From positions 6,138,001 to 6,202,000 of the forward strand of contig OW051471.1 in the NCBI GenBank assembly GCA_932521025.1: a DNA stretch of 64,000 bases, given 5' to 3'. Below, in pieces: positions 46,329 to 58,976 of this stretch. Each line of letters opens with the position of its first letter. Within the stretch, counting starts at the first letter, position 1. The notes below the pieces were generated by a model. The model was given only the letters and a program-made list of their open reading frames with translations. It searched no databases and was not told the DNA's origin. This DNA comes from Oscheius onirici. Taxonomy: Eukaryota; Nematoda; Chromadorea; Rhabditida; Rhabditidae. The position numbers and the translations under genes are program-made.

Positions 46329-49300
46329 ATGACTCAAACGGCCGAAGTGCAAGTTAGTATAGCCGAGATCTATGCAGTATGTCTCTTTTCTTTCCTCTGA
46401 CAAACCCCTCTAGGTCCGAGGCTGTGCTCTCGAGTCATCCGAGTTACTCGCTCTCGCCGTCTCTGCAGCAGATGTCCTCCCGTCATGTCCAAAAGGAACA
46501 GTTTTTGACGCGGACAGTGTCTTCATCACGATTAAAGGAGCAGTTGTGGTGAGTAGAGCATGTCTTTTTGTCTAGTGGAAGTTTAGGTGGAGACAATCCC
46601 TGCTTCCAAGGCAGATCCTTCCTTCTCTCCCCCGGAATGGTCTCGTGGAGAAAATGAGCCCAACGCGGCTTCGGTGTACTGTATGGGAGCAGGTATTTCA
46701 TTTTAGTTAAAGTCTTAATACGAAAACTAAGTTATGAGAGAATGTGGAGCAGAAGAAGCAAACGATGTGGATCTGTTCTCTCTCGTGAATATCTTGACAG
46801 TCGCCATTGTCGGGACAAGACCGACAGCTCACCGAATGGGGCAGATGGCAAAAAATCAACTGAAAGGACGAGATGCCAAGTCGATTCTCTTGTCTTTGTA
46901 CGAAGAAGTGATGGGGGATGAGGAGAGTAATAGGGTGAGCCTGTTTTCCACGGCATAATTAATCATTTCACACGCTCGCGAAAACAACAGTTTTAGTTGC
47001 CGGACGACATGGATTACGACGATCTCGACGAACTTGATGATGATTTTGAGATGCCTCCTCCGAGAGTCCCGACAGTTGTGACTCCTACTTCGATGAAGAC
47101 AGCCAAACAAGCTGTGGAGTACTTCAGTGATTCTGACGATCAGTCTGACCAGAAAGAGTCGAGAGGTTTGTTTGTTTATTTGTAATCTGACAAAGATTCC
47201 CACACATGCTTTTATGCGCTATCTGAACGTGGCGTCTGAATCAATTGAGATCTCATTGAAATTCATCGCTAGTTCCCATTCTATCATCATGTTTTTCTGC
47301 TGTTCAGGCGCCTCCCTTTCGACCTCTTCTGGCAACAGTACCCAAAAAGATCCTTCTCCCTTCGAAGAGGACATTATCACCGAAGAGCCTATTGCCGAAA
47401 AACTGCGGGGTTCGTGTCCAACTTGATGTGATTATTTTGTGACCTTTCAGTCCCATCGCCCATTCCACCGCCCAGATCACCGAGACGCTCCTTCGATTCA
47501 ATTGGATCACCTCTGGCCAACAGTACTCGACTCGACGAAACTTTCGTGGAAGAGCAGTCTCTCGACATCTCGTTCAGCAGCACACACGCTGAAGAGGCTG
47601 ACGAGGTTAGGAAAGAGGTCATCACGACGTCAGTCATATTCACTCCCACTACTTCGACTGTAGCTACCACAATTAGTGGGGTCAAGCCAACGTCTTCTCA
47701 AGAAATGACGACAACTGCTATCAAAAGACCGATTGTCAATCCGTTCGATTCGGACGACAGCGATCACGGTGGAACACTTTCTGGCAGAGATCCCTTCGCC
47801 AATGTCGAACGCTTCTCTCCGCCATCCAAGAAGAGTGTTCCGGCCGTGTTCTCGATGGAAACAAGTCAATCTTCGAGACATCGGTTTTCCTCCTCAGATG
47901 ACAGCATCGTAGAAGCTCCTATCGACCACGAAGAAGACTTTGCTCCTTCCAAAGGAAAGGACTATTTTTCGGAGATTGGTGAGTTATCTGTCGATTGTGC
48001 TTATACATGACTTTAGTGAAAAGGGAAGAAGAACCGAAGCCCTATTTCAAGCAGATGCCAGTTCCAACAATCATAAAACACGCGTCGGTCGTTGCAAAAG
48101 ACAGCTCAGCCAGTGAAATGTCCGAAGCTCCAACAACAGGTAAGCTCAATCCAATCCGAAAATGGAGACTGTTTCAGTTTCGTCGGCTCGGAGGGCAAGC
48201 TCTTTTGCAGAGTCAACGACTGAGATCGACCAACTGCGAAAAGAAAGTATACGGTTGGCAGAGAAACTTGACCGGAGGATATCGATCAGTGACGAGGAAG
48301 AGGAAGAAACTGATCGTCCGAGAAGACACGTAGAAGCGGCTGTTGTCATTACGGTAGAATAATTTTTGTCGAGCAAACTGTTTTTAGACTCCAAAGATGG
48401 CTCCTGTCCACAAGAAAGCTGCTCAAGTAGTAGTTGAATCGGACGAGGAAATCGAAGAGTCTTCCATCGATGATGCCTTCCAAGACGCGTACCGAAGGAA
48501 CAGTCCAGGGCCTGTTGTCGCTGAACCGATCGTTTCTCCAATTGAAGGTACTCTCAAAGTCATTGATTCTTCCAACTAAACATTCAGATAAAACTCCTGT
48601 GAGAATGGAACGTCACAATTCCCTGGTCCCGACAAGAATCAGCAGAAGAAGTTCGACGAGAACGAGTCGATCAAAGAGGAAAACAAGGGCTGTTCCAGAG
48701 TTCTATGAAACGACCAAATATGGCAACATCAGGCTGAAGGCTCCCAGCAGTCGCAAGGTAGAACAATTTCTTCTCTGTTATCAAATAGTTTTCAGAAAAA
48801 TTTCACCTTGTTGAGAGTTGAACAGACCGAAGTTTGGGTAGAATTGTTGAATGGTCAGAAGATCGAGGTCGCTTGTCGGACGGACGTGGCAGCCAGAGAT
48901 GTCTTCTCCCTAGTCGTTCAACACATGAACCTCAATGAACACATCTTCTTCGGACTCGCTTACCAAAAGGACGGCGAAAATTATTTCCTTGAAGACCATC
49001 AACGACTCGAAAAGTTTGCTCCTCCCGGCTGGAAAACAGGCTCACGTTCAACTCAAAGACACCAATTTGTGCTTCATCTCCGGTTCCGTTTCTATCCTCA
49101 AATTCTGGATTTTGTCAAGACGCCGATGACTATGCACGAATTGTATCTACAAGTCAGACGAGATGTCATTGATGATCGGATACAGCCGAAGAGAGATGCG
49201 GCCTTTGATCTGGCAGCTCTAGCTCTTCAAGTAGATTCACTCTAATGTGTTCCTAAAATTCTTTTCAGGCTGAATTCGGCAATCGCCCACCACCAGCTGT

Positions 49301-51901
49301 AATTGACTATTTCGAAAATGAGCATTATTTGTCAAAGAGGTTTTGTAGCAATGACGATCCTCGGAGACTGAAGGTCCTTCTGGGCGATCTCCATTCCAAC
49401 AAGTCGAATCTTTCCACTCGAGAAGCGGAACATGAATTCATCCAGGTAAGCAAACTGAAACGACAAACACACTTTTTTCAAGATCTGCCAACGACATCTC
49501 GATTTCGGAGCTCATCTTTATCGAGTCTTCCGAAGCAAGCCGACTGCTCCATTTGGATCTGCTCCTTTTGATCCTGACACGGGGGCAGCCCTCTGGATCG
49601 GAATTATGCCAAAGGGAATAGCTGTATATGAGAATGAGGGTGGACAACGTCAGAGATTGTCAGAACATCAATGGAAAGACACGCAAACATTGCAATTTGA
49701 CAAGAAGAAGTTTGTGATCATCGCCGTAAAGGATGGCTATCCCACGGAGACCATTTTCTACACGGACCACCATTCGAAGAGCAGCTATTTCGTTCGATTT
49801 GCTGCCTCTCAACACCGCTTCATGATAAAAATGCGATCGTGGAAGTCGACTCTGAGACACGAGAACAGCATCCAAGCTATGCCAGACGTCGCCATCGAAG
49901 GAACTCCTGAGCCCATGCCTATCAGAGGTGAGAGCGTTTATCCTCGAAGAGAGTTTGTGTAAACTAAACAATTTTGGACCACAATTTGGGCATTTCCGAG
50001 GAGTGGACTGGTGTCACATATATGCACGGTGCGAACTCAGTGTAGTCCTATGTTTTTGTCCATACATTTTTATTGGTGTCCGTAATGTGGTGGTTGTAGC
50101 TCTGTCACCGTCTCCGGCTACTCCATCTCTGGATGAAGCTCATTCCGTCTTCGAGAAGATGCCACCGAAACGTCCTTCTCAAGCTCCTCCAGTCAAACCG
50201 GCTTCTCCAGAGCCAGTCCGAGCTCAAGACACGTCTGTAACCAGTGCCAGGAATAGAACCATAGAGCGGGAAGATGTCAACGAAATAGTCTCTCGTAAGT
50301 GTTGTGGTTGTCGTCTTCTTCACCCGTCACAATAAAAGTGGTCCAATTTGAATTTCAGACAGTCAATTGGAAAGATTCGAGACGTCTGCCAACAGCGCGA
50401 CTGCCATGCGTTGTGAAGTGACTCTGATCAAGGATCCTTCCGCCGGACTTGGACTGACTCTCGTCGATGGAAATCTGCACGGAATCAAAGGCGTTTATGT
50501 CAAGTCAGTTGCTGAAAATGGAGCGGGAATGAGAGCTGTAAGTCTAACTTTAACATAACATTTTTTGAACCTTTAGGGTCTTTGTGTTGGAGACAGACTC
50601 TTGTCAATTGATGGTCATTCGCTCGAAGGAGGAGATAGACATCTGGCAGTGGAGCTGGTCAAGGCTTGTGGTTCTCAGGTTCGAATGGAAATTGGTCGAG
50701 TCGATGGCATTGTGAAACACGAGAAAACTTGTAAGTTTTTAATGTATTGTGAATAGAATAATTGTAGTGTCTCGTGATGGTGATGTGTCTGCCAAACAAG
50801 TGAATGGTGTCAAAGATGCACTAAAAGGTAATTAGGTTCATTCTCATCTTCAACCTTATTCCGTTCAGGCGTCTCGCGAACTCCTCCAGCTCCCAGAAGA
50901 GCAGCAAACAAAAGAGTCAGGGCTGTCTCGGACTTTGGAGCTATCGGAGACACTTTGCCAGCTCTTGATGACGAAAACGTGATCAATATTCGAGCCATAT
51001 CAGGGTTTGTCATTCTCTTCAGTTTTGGTTTATTCTCCGAAATTCAGACTGCATCTGGATGAATCTGATGAAGAAAGGGGCGAGTACCGACTACCGACTA
51101 GTTCCATCTATGCCTTTGACAAGTTTGAGGACGAAGAACCCTCCTCACCGGTCAAGAAGCCGAGTGGATCACCTCTCGTCTCTCGCCAAGTCGGAGCAGA
51201 GTCGAAAAAGAAGCACCGCTATGCGCGAAAGAGTTCCAATCCGGAGTATGAGTTGGACAATGTCGGCGAGGAGGAAGATTACGATGTAGTCCGAGTGGCT
51301 TTGGAGAGAAACGCTGTTGGCAGTCTGGGTGTTCAAATAGCATCTGTCAAGGGATCCATCTGTATCAAGCAACTGACTGCTCCTCCAGCTGCCGGTCATC
51401 CGAATATTCGAGTTGGAATGCTTCTTGTGTCGGTCAACGGAGAAGATGTGACTGGAATGGCTCACAGGGACGTGGTTCAGATGTTGAGACAAGGCGGAGA
51501 CCAAGTGACTCTTGGACTCAAGAATCCTCCAGATGACGACGACAGTGACAGTAGTCGAGTGGAGGAGACAAGGAGTTTCCAAGATGAGAGGACTGGTAAA
51601 ACTGTTACTGTCACTGTAAACAAACAATCCCATGGATCTCTTGGTAAGAAACTGATTGAACGAAATCACAAGATTTGTAGGTCTGTCTCTGGCGAGAAGA
51701 ACTGGCTCCGATGGCAACTTTATTCGAATGATTGCTGATGGGTCAGCTGCTGCCGATGAAGGAAATCTTCGAATTGGAGACAGAATAATGTCTGTGGATG
51801 GAGTTCCAGTCGACGGACTGACTCTTGGAGTCATTCACGACCGCCTCAAGTCGGCTCCACCCGGTCCAATTAGAATTACAGTATCTCGAAACGATAACTG
51901 A
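46329..51901 (+). CDS. KIND-FERM-PDZ scaffold, FRMPD2/PTPN13-like without phosphatase
   Basis: A cortical scaffold. The N-terminal KIND domain (VSIAEIYAVRGCALESSELL, then PNAASVYCMGA and LFSLVNILTVAIVGTRPT) runs to about 46935. A long Ser/Asp-rich linker lies at 47.0-48.7 kb. FERM spans about 48800-49890: VWVELLNGQKIEVACRTDVA, GLAYQKDGENYFLEDHQRLE, AAFDLAALALQAEFGNRPP, and FGAHLYRVFRSKPTAPFG. Three PDZ domains follow: PDZ1 GLGLTLVDGNLHGIKGVYVK (about 50.4 kb), PDZ2 SLGVQIASVKGSICIKQL (about 51.3 kb) and PDZ3 DGNFIRMIADGSAAADEGNL (about 51.75 kb). The protein ends ITVSRNDN right after PDZ3. KIND-FERM-3xPDZ is the FRMPD2 plan; PTPN13 adds two PDZ domains and a phosphatase. TTTGTTTAG lies 125 nt upstream of the start. 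Confidence 0.88.
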
Positions 51902-52057
51902 TGACTTTCGCTCAATGCCTCTCTTAGCTCATATACTTATAACGCGTACAGATTGAAGACGTGCCTTGCTCAGTGACCCAGTGTGCACTCATGACTGTGG
52001 TACTTCTCAGAGATATTTATTTTGTATTATAAGATCGAGACTTGCCTCTAATAAATG

Positions 52058-54931
52058 TCAGTGAAGGGCTTCGTATTCGAAAACGGCGTCAACTGGCAGA
52101 TTCTGTTCTGCCATTTCCACGATCTTTTTCATGAAAACCTTCAATTGTTTCAGAAAGTGGTCGACTTCGTCTTGTCTCGAAAAGTCTGGAATGTCACCAG
52201 ACACTCTGAACTAATTCTTGTTACTCCATTAAAAACAAATATTAACCGTCCGTCTAGATCTTGAAGAGATCGTTTCCCCATGAGAAACAGACTGGAGACG
52301 GCGGCTACTGAGGAAACTCGATAGTCATCCGGGTCGAACTTGTGTTTGATGGCCCCTTGAACATCTCCACTGAGAATATTTTTGGGGAGATCTAAAAGAA
52401 ATTGTGTTTAGAAAGACGAGAGATTACCTGGTTCGGAAGCAACTGGGCGAGCAAGACCAATTCCTTCGGTCGAGTTCTGCTCTAGAGCCTTGACCATTCC
52501 TCCAACTGTTCGAAAACCGCCTGTCACGAAAACCTTCGTATTTCGAAAAACTGGGCGTATTTTATCGGTAAACTCGAGGAAGAAGGCCTCTCTTTGTCGA
52601 GTCGAGTCTTTCTTGTGAAAGAAGGCCGATCGTTCAACTGTGCCACCTGACAGCTCAGCGAAATCGAAGCCACGTGCCTATGTTCTATTAGGGCGCGTCA
52701 AAAGTCTTTGTAATTAGTTCTACAGCTACCCTTCAAATTGATCGGATCGGTCCGGGATTGTTCCTGGGGGTAATCGACCTCGAAAAAAAAATATTGAGAG
52801 CTTTTGGGACTGTTTGGATTTTGGGATCAAGGGTTACGGTGGCTTTAAAAATCGGCCAAAAAACGTATTTTCGCGATAACTTTTTGGTGTAAGGAGATAC
52901 AAAAAAATGGTCAACTACAAAAAAACTCGGCTCATCGAGACGCATCTTTCTTTTTTTGAAAAACGTATATTACTCTTTCGCGTAAAAAGTTATTCGAATT
53001 TCAAATTTTCGTATTTTTGGTGTAGTGGGTTTTGTGATATTTCACGATGGAGCGACCCGGGTTCGAGTCCGCTGAGAGGAAATCTTTTTGTTTTTTAACA
53101 GCAGCATTTTACTGGGCTAAATATCACCCCTGTAAAATATTAGCTCCGTATGTTTTGAAATAAAGGCTGTGGAACGATTTTGATTCCTAAATTTGCACCA
53201 TGTACTCCCCCTCATGAGTTTTTTTGTAGTTGACCATTTTTTTGTATCTCCTTACACCAAAAAGTTATCGCGAAAATACGTTTTTTGGCCGATTTTAAAA
53301 ACTACCGTAACCCTTGATCCCAAAAGCTCTCAATATTTTTTTTTCGAGGTCGATTACCCCCAGGAACAATCCCGGACCGATCCGATCAATTTGAAGGGTA
53401 GCTGTAGAATTAATTACAAAGACTTTTGACGCGCCCTAATAATTCAACGTCGTACAATAAGGGATTACCTCAATTAGTTCGCACATGACCTTTGCATCTT
53501 CCGTTTGAAGTCCCTCCTCTTGAAACTCGACAGAATTCGCCTTGATGCCAATAACAAAGTCACTGCGTACTTCTTTTCTGAATCCAGTAGTCTGTTGCAA
53601 ACAGTCTCTCCCACCTTAGAGTATCGTAAATCTCCAAGACAATACGGATTCGATTCTCCGGGCTTCCGCCGTATTGATCAGTTCTTTTGTTTGTACTCGG
53701 ACTCATGAACTGTGAGAGAAGGAACCCATGAGCTGCATAGATCTCGACTCCATCAAATCCTGAAATTAATTTTGGGATAGCAACACTCTTCCAGGGTTAA
53801 ATTTGGAGATTACTCGGGTTCACCTATCACTTCGCTGTCTCTCTCTCTCTCTCTTTCATGTCTTCCTTTGTATCTATAATATGTTTCAGTAACTGTCTCA
53901 TTCTCTCAATAGAAATTACCAGTTGTAAAAAGCAAAGTTCGCCCACTTGCTTTTCCTGTCTCAACTTGTTAAATTTTGTGCACAAATTCCTTTGCTTTAT
54001 CTTCAATTAGAACTTCAGACACAGTCTTGGATTTTCGCAAGTACGCCAGCCGTCGGCTGCCCTGGAACCTGGGGCGCTCAACTTTACGTAACAAATGTTG
54101 TCCAAATTATCCAATTCGTCTATAATCTCTTGACAAAACTTGTCTCGATGAATTCTGTTAAACTCGTTCAGAAGTGACTACCTAATCCTGACAATGTCTA
54201 ACTTGCCACGACCATTTGAGGTCCCGGGCAGCTCCACAAAAACTCACAGAGTCCACGACAGACACCACTGCGCTTTGGTAGTAGAGAGATAATATTACCT
54301 GTTTGTTGAGCAAGTTTGGCAGCATACACAAATCTGTCAATGACGTCACACTGGATCTGTTCTATGCTCAAAGCTGTCGCCGGCCCATATTTCGAATGTG
54401 GCTTCTTCGAAATGATATGAATATCTGATGGACCGAATGGTACAGGATTAACAGAGAACGGAGTCAGTGCACCAGCCTGATATAAGAATTCAGTGTAACA
54501 AACAAAAAGACTCACGTGGGTCAGTTGCAATACTGCCAAAGATCCTTCAGATTTTGTCACCGCTGACCAATTTCTCAGTTGTTCGCGTAACAGGTGACAA
54601 TCGTTCTCTTTACAAACGACAACATTGCCAGGAAGTTGGAGATGGTTCTGAAGAACAGTAGTTTGGAGGAAATGCGAGGACTCACTGGATCAACTGAAAC
54701 ATTACCCGAAATAATCAGACCGAAACCACCATGACCCCACTTCTCATAGACGTTGATCAATCTGTCGGTCGGAATGCCTCTTTTTGAGACATCGAGGTCC
54801 CATGTCCCGAGCCTTTCACTCATTCCCGCTTTCAGAAATCGGTTTTTGACCGTTCTGCCACAGTTGAATTTGAGCTCTTGCCCGAGCACTGCTGGATCAG
54901 CCTGCTGACTCGAATAACGCTCGGGAGACAT
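52058..54931 (-). CDS. NADH:flavin oxidoreductase, old yellow enzyme family
   Basis: An FMN-dependent oxidoreductase with a TIM-barrel fold that reduces activated C=C bonds; worm members are uncharacterised. It starts [20 protein letters not shown]. Family motifs in order are [111 protein letters not shown] and [18 protein letters not shown]. [27 protein letters not shown] is the canonical OYE signature. The LTHAG segment has Thr where many plant OYEs have a His pair, as in bacterial YqjM-like members (LxHxGR). Two introns are enlarged: 52688-53439 carries a foldback element and about 53765-54300 holds repeat-like DNA. The stop is 157 bp from the convergent scaffold gene's stop. Confidence 0.9.
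52688..53439. mobile_element. 750-bp foldback element with TA duplication and tRNA-like core
   Basis: The ends are TTAGGGCGCGTCAAAAGTC and GACTTTTGACGCGCCCTAA, flanked by TA on both sides. The arms of about 240 bp (52688-52927 and about 53210-53439) are almost perfect reverse complements, including GATCGGATCGGTCCGGGATT and GGTGTAAGGAGATACAAAAA. The loop of about 280 bp carries a tRNA-like stretch. It lies in an intron of the oxidoreductase gene. High arm identity suggests a recent insertion. TA duplication fits Tc1/mariner mobilisation; no transposase is encoded. Confidence 0.85.
53018..53081 (+). repeat. tRNA-like core of the foldback element
   Basis: TGGTGTAGTGGGTTTTGTG resembles a tRNA D-arm/A box, and GGTTCGAGTCC at 53060-53070 is a perfect B box. 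GTGATATTTCAC could form an anticodon-like hairpin. The acceptor stem does not close. The layout is shared with the remnant at 20.70 kb (GACCCGGGTTCGA-TCC in both). Confidence 0.55.
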
Positions 54932-55422
54932 TTTCTGAAAGAAAGTTTGGGAAGAGAATGGAAGAGACAAAGAGCTCGTCTTATCAGCCAGTGAATTGAG
55001 AGTTTGCAATGAACAGATCAAAATGCCAGTGTTGGTTCATTGACCTTTGCGCAGAAAGTTTTATAGCGAGACTTTCGCAACTTCCAGATAGTGTCCTTAT
55101 ATTCGAAATTATTTGCCATCGGGAGGAGATCTCGACCAACTGGCCTACAGAAAAGCACAATGAACATTTGAGAGAAACGAAATGTTTGATGTCTGCCCAG
55201 ATTATGTTTCTTATTCAAACAGTTAGTGTTTGGTCTTCCACTCTGTCCGTTTCCTGTATCAGTCTACGCTCTTTTTGTCACACATCATAGAAAAGTATCC
55301 TCAAAAAGGATCCCCTGATGGAGAATGTTTTCCGTGGGCAAGGTGTCGTCAGTACATGACTTATGAAAATTTGATGTTTTCTCGTGTCCCTCGCACATTA
55401 CCAGTCCTCGTCCTTCGACAAG
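54932..55422. promoter_or_regulatory. Divergent promoter region of oxidoreductase and guanylyl cyclase
   Basis: 490 bp between two divergent starts. No coding exon is evident. The cyclase leader ends in an exon whose last three bases are its ATG (55423-55425). Confidence 0.4.
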
Positions 55423-58128
55423 ATGGTGAGTCGTCATTATGCTCTCCCACTGATTACCCTTCAAGATTGGCTGGACACATTGTTGTGTCGGAACTCTTAT
55501 CACCAGGCGCTATGGAGCAGACATTTGGGCACAGATCAAGTAGGCTCTGGTCGTCATGTGTCAACATTTAGTTTAGAAGAAAAGCCGGTTTCTCGGAAGA
55601 GACAGAATTCGAAATTCAGTGTTATTATGACGACACTGAGACTATGCGAATCTTTCGTACGGCTGCAGCCGTTTTGGGTAAAATCTTTACTTTCCTTCTT
55701 ATTCATAGATTAGGCTTGTCTGTTGACGATCTCTGGGAGTTGTATGGAGACTTTCTGATCACATGGGCTTGTGAAACTGGCTGGGAGAAAATGCTCACCT
55801 GCATGGCCACCAATCTTCAGGAATTCCTCGACAATCTCAACTCTATGCACTATTTCATTGGTCAGTTCTCAAATATCTATAAAATTGATCAAATTGATCA
55901 AGATCAAATTGCCTTCCGATCGGAGATGCGAGGACCGACATTCCATTGTGAGCCTCAAGGAGACTCGGGTCTTCGTCTCCACTACTTCTCGCACCGACAA
56001 GGACTCTTTCCAATTGTGAAGGGACTCGTGAGAAAGACGGCTCGAGTCCTTTTCGAGATGGATGTGACTGTCAATGTTCTGGAACGTTCTCAAGAGCGAA
56101 GAAAGAGCGGAATGATGGAACATGTTCTGTTCAGCATTGAGCCAGATGACGACCACAGAGCAGGAAGACGTTTTGCCTACAAGTTCCGACGGGAGAACAA
56201 AGTAGTTGACAGTGCTGAACTGGTTTGTTCCTTTTCTATTCATAATGAGAATGTAGGGAATGATGATGCCGATCTCGTTGAAGGATATTTTAAACATTTT
56301 CCCGTATCACATCTGTTTCAATAAGCAACTGCTGGTTGAGCATGTCGGTGAGTCAATCGCGTGTCTTCCCGCAGGCAATACGAGTCTACGAGAGAGATAA
56401 TTTCAGGACATTATCTTGTGAAAGAATACGGACTGGCAGACAAAAAGATGTTGAAGTTGAGCGAATTGGTTCAACTAGTCCAACCGTCGGACATTCAATT
56501 GACACATAAGAACATCATAGCCTATTTGAATACAATCTTCATCTTCCAAATGAAACATCACGCCAAGAGAAACGAAATCGAGAAAGGCTCGGCGGAGGCA
56601 TTCCAACAGCCTCTTTGTCTCAAAGGTATTATTTTGATGTCTTCTAACAACAAGAACAGGCCAAATGATGTCGATCAATGGTGGAAACTCTATCATCTTC
56701 CTTTGTTCTCCTCACGTTACCACGGTCCGAGATATACTCGACTTGAATCTGTTTATTTCTGACATGCCGATGCACGACGCTACTCGAGATCTTGTAATGT
56801 TGAATCAGAGTAGAATCTGTCAAATGGAACTCAAGTAATATCTCTTTTTGACTCCAAATTGGAGCTTGTTTAGTAAAAAATTGGAAGAAACTGTCCGCAA
56901 TCTGAAGGGACTGGCAGAACAGTTGGAAAAGAAGAAATCCCAAACTGACCATCTGCTTTACGAGTTTGTGCCAGTAGCGATTGCAGACGCCTTTCGACAG
57001 AACAAACCAGTACCTGCTCGTAAGAGATAAAAGCGTTTTAAAAGACCAATCTTTTTTAGAAGAATTCCATGACTGTACTGTTCTGTTCGCGGATGTCCCT
57101 GATTTTTTCACCATTAACGTCAACTGCAAGCCACATGAGGTCTGTTAATTATTCAGATGAGGGGTACTGGTCGGAGGTGTATTCATGACGAAATCATCAA
57201 CGAGAACATATTGCAGGTAATCGACCTCGTCACGGATCTTTTTCATCGATTCGATCGACTCATTGAACTCAACAAAGTCCGTTTCCAGTCTTCCGTACAA
57301 ATGCTTCTTTCAGTGCTACAAGGTTCTTTCGCTTATGGATTCGTACATGGTAGTCGGAGGAGTACCTCAAGCCTCTCAATTACACTGTGAATCTATTCTC
57401 AATCTTGCTCTTGGCATGCTTTTCGAAGGAAAACAAGTCCGAGTTCCTGGAATGAATCTGCCAGTCAGAGTCAGAATTGGAGTACACACCGGCCCCGTTG
57501 TTGCGGGAATCGTCAGTCACAAGAAACCCAGGTTTTGATCGGAAGAAAAGGATCAAGTTATATTCAGATACTGTGTACTGGGACAGACAGTTGTAGTTGC
57601 CAAAACTGCTCTGAATCAGAGTACTCCCGGAAGGGCTTTGGTCACCAATGCTGTCAGAACGTGAGTTACAATTATGTCAACAAACTGACTCTCCTTCAGG
57701 ATGGTCACAAAACATTTGAAGTCGATTTTTGTGTTCACATCTGCCGGATATCTGGAAGCCGGAACTCACAAGATTCTGACTCATTATCTGGAAAAGAACG
57801 AACAGTCAAGTGCTTGGGATTTGGTCAAAGCGGAAAAGGGTCCAGACAATTCGATCGATGGGTATAAAGAACTGCATTCTGAAGATGGAGTTGCCGAATG
57901 GGAAGAGGCTCGGAATGCGGCAATTCGACAGCAGAGTGTACGTTTTCTCATGATCTAGAATACTGGGTTCAGCAGGTTGTGGATGCACTTCAAGGCATCT
58001 CTCGAAAACAGAAGGCTCTTCAGCGGTTGCAGTCCGTCAAACGACGTTTTCGAGCTGCTCAAAGTAACGACAGCGGAATTTCGATGACAGATTCCAACCC
58101 CGAATCAACCGTTTGCTCGATCATGTAA
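55423..58128 (+). CDS. Soluble guanylyl cyclase subunit (nematode gcy-31 to gcy-37 type)
   Basis: A haem-sensor cyclase subunit; in worms these report O2 or NO in sensory neurons. The ATG ends exon 1, and the protein continues [20 protein letters not shown] after a 42-nt intron. HNOB domain: [20 protein letters not shown], then [16 protein letters not shown] with the proximal haem His, MRGPTFHCE, and [10 protein letters not shown] with the YxSxR motif. HNOBA ([28 protein letters not shown]) and a coiled linker ([20 protein letters not shown]) follow. Cyclase domain: [20 protein letters not shown] keeps the first metal Asp and [11 protein letters not shown] the second. The usual KVETIGD reads KVLSLMD (base-recognising Glu lost), and the usual N-x-x-S-R reads VVVAKT (catalytic Asn and Arg lost). 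It is therefore predicted to need a partner subunit. Confidence 0.9.
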
Positions 58129-58976
58129 AGCAATAATTTGTCCATCTTATTTGTAAGACACTTCGAATAAACGTTACTTATCCAAACCTGTCACTGTCAA
58201 AACAACGGAACACAAGATGAAAACATACAGGGCTTTGACGCCTGTAGCTATGAAAATGCCGATCACTGGTTGTGAGAAGAGAAGTTTTAACTTGAATCCG
58301 TTAGAGTCGGTCTCTATTCAAATCGATCCAGCGCTTCACCAGAAACATTCCCGATATCCCAAATCACTGAAAACAGAATAAAGAAACCATTGAAGCAATT
58401 TCACGATGGCAGTCCACTCAATAAACAAGAGGCAGAGAGCACGATCAGTTTTCCCTTGAGGAACCGAAGGACCGCAAGAACTATACCAAACACCGCTGTG
58501 GATTCGAGGGTGCCTTCGGAACCAAAGAGAACTGAGCAATGACACCATCTGAACGATGGGTGCTGGTTGTGGCGGATTCACAGACCAACGGTCACTATTG
58601 CAGGCTCTCTACCAAAATCGAAAGGTCGAAAAGATCGAAACGAAAAAAATAATGGAAACATCGCCTGGTATAAGAGGGCGAGGTGCTTGGTAGAATTGGC
58701 GTGTTTGGTAGTCGAAGAGTCGAGGAGAAGGAGCAGCCATCCAGCAGTACCAGCAGACCCTAGACTGTTTATTTCTTTTGAACCAAGCTTTCAAAATTTT
58801 GAAACTTTGAAAAACTACTACAAATGAGCTTTTATTGCCGTTATCTTTTCCAAAAGTTAAAAGCAAAAACAAATTGATCACGATTAGTTCTGCTCGCTAG
58901 TTGTTATCTACACCATCCCTCTTATCGACGCTTTACTTCCTAGTACAGTTTCAATTTGAAGGAATCTCACTAACTA
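58129..58976. other. Intergenic region with a possible minus-strand membrane-protein exon
   Basis: A minus-strand frame at 58290-58174 reads LKLLFSQPVIGIFIATGVKA and then LYVFILCSVVLTVTGLDK-stop, which looks like a membrane helix. Further up the same strand (near 58.47-58.40 kb), STAVFGIVLAVLRFLKGKL is also hydrophobic. I could not join them with consistent splice phases, so this may be a small membrane-protein gene or chance. No family was recognised. Confidence 0.25.

Noticed and set aside
53018..53081. Functional tRNA gene
   Set aside because: The acceptor stem does not close and the stretch sits in a transposon loop.
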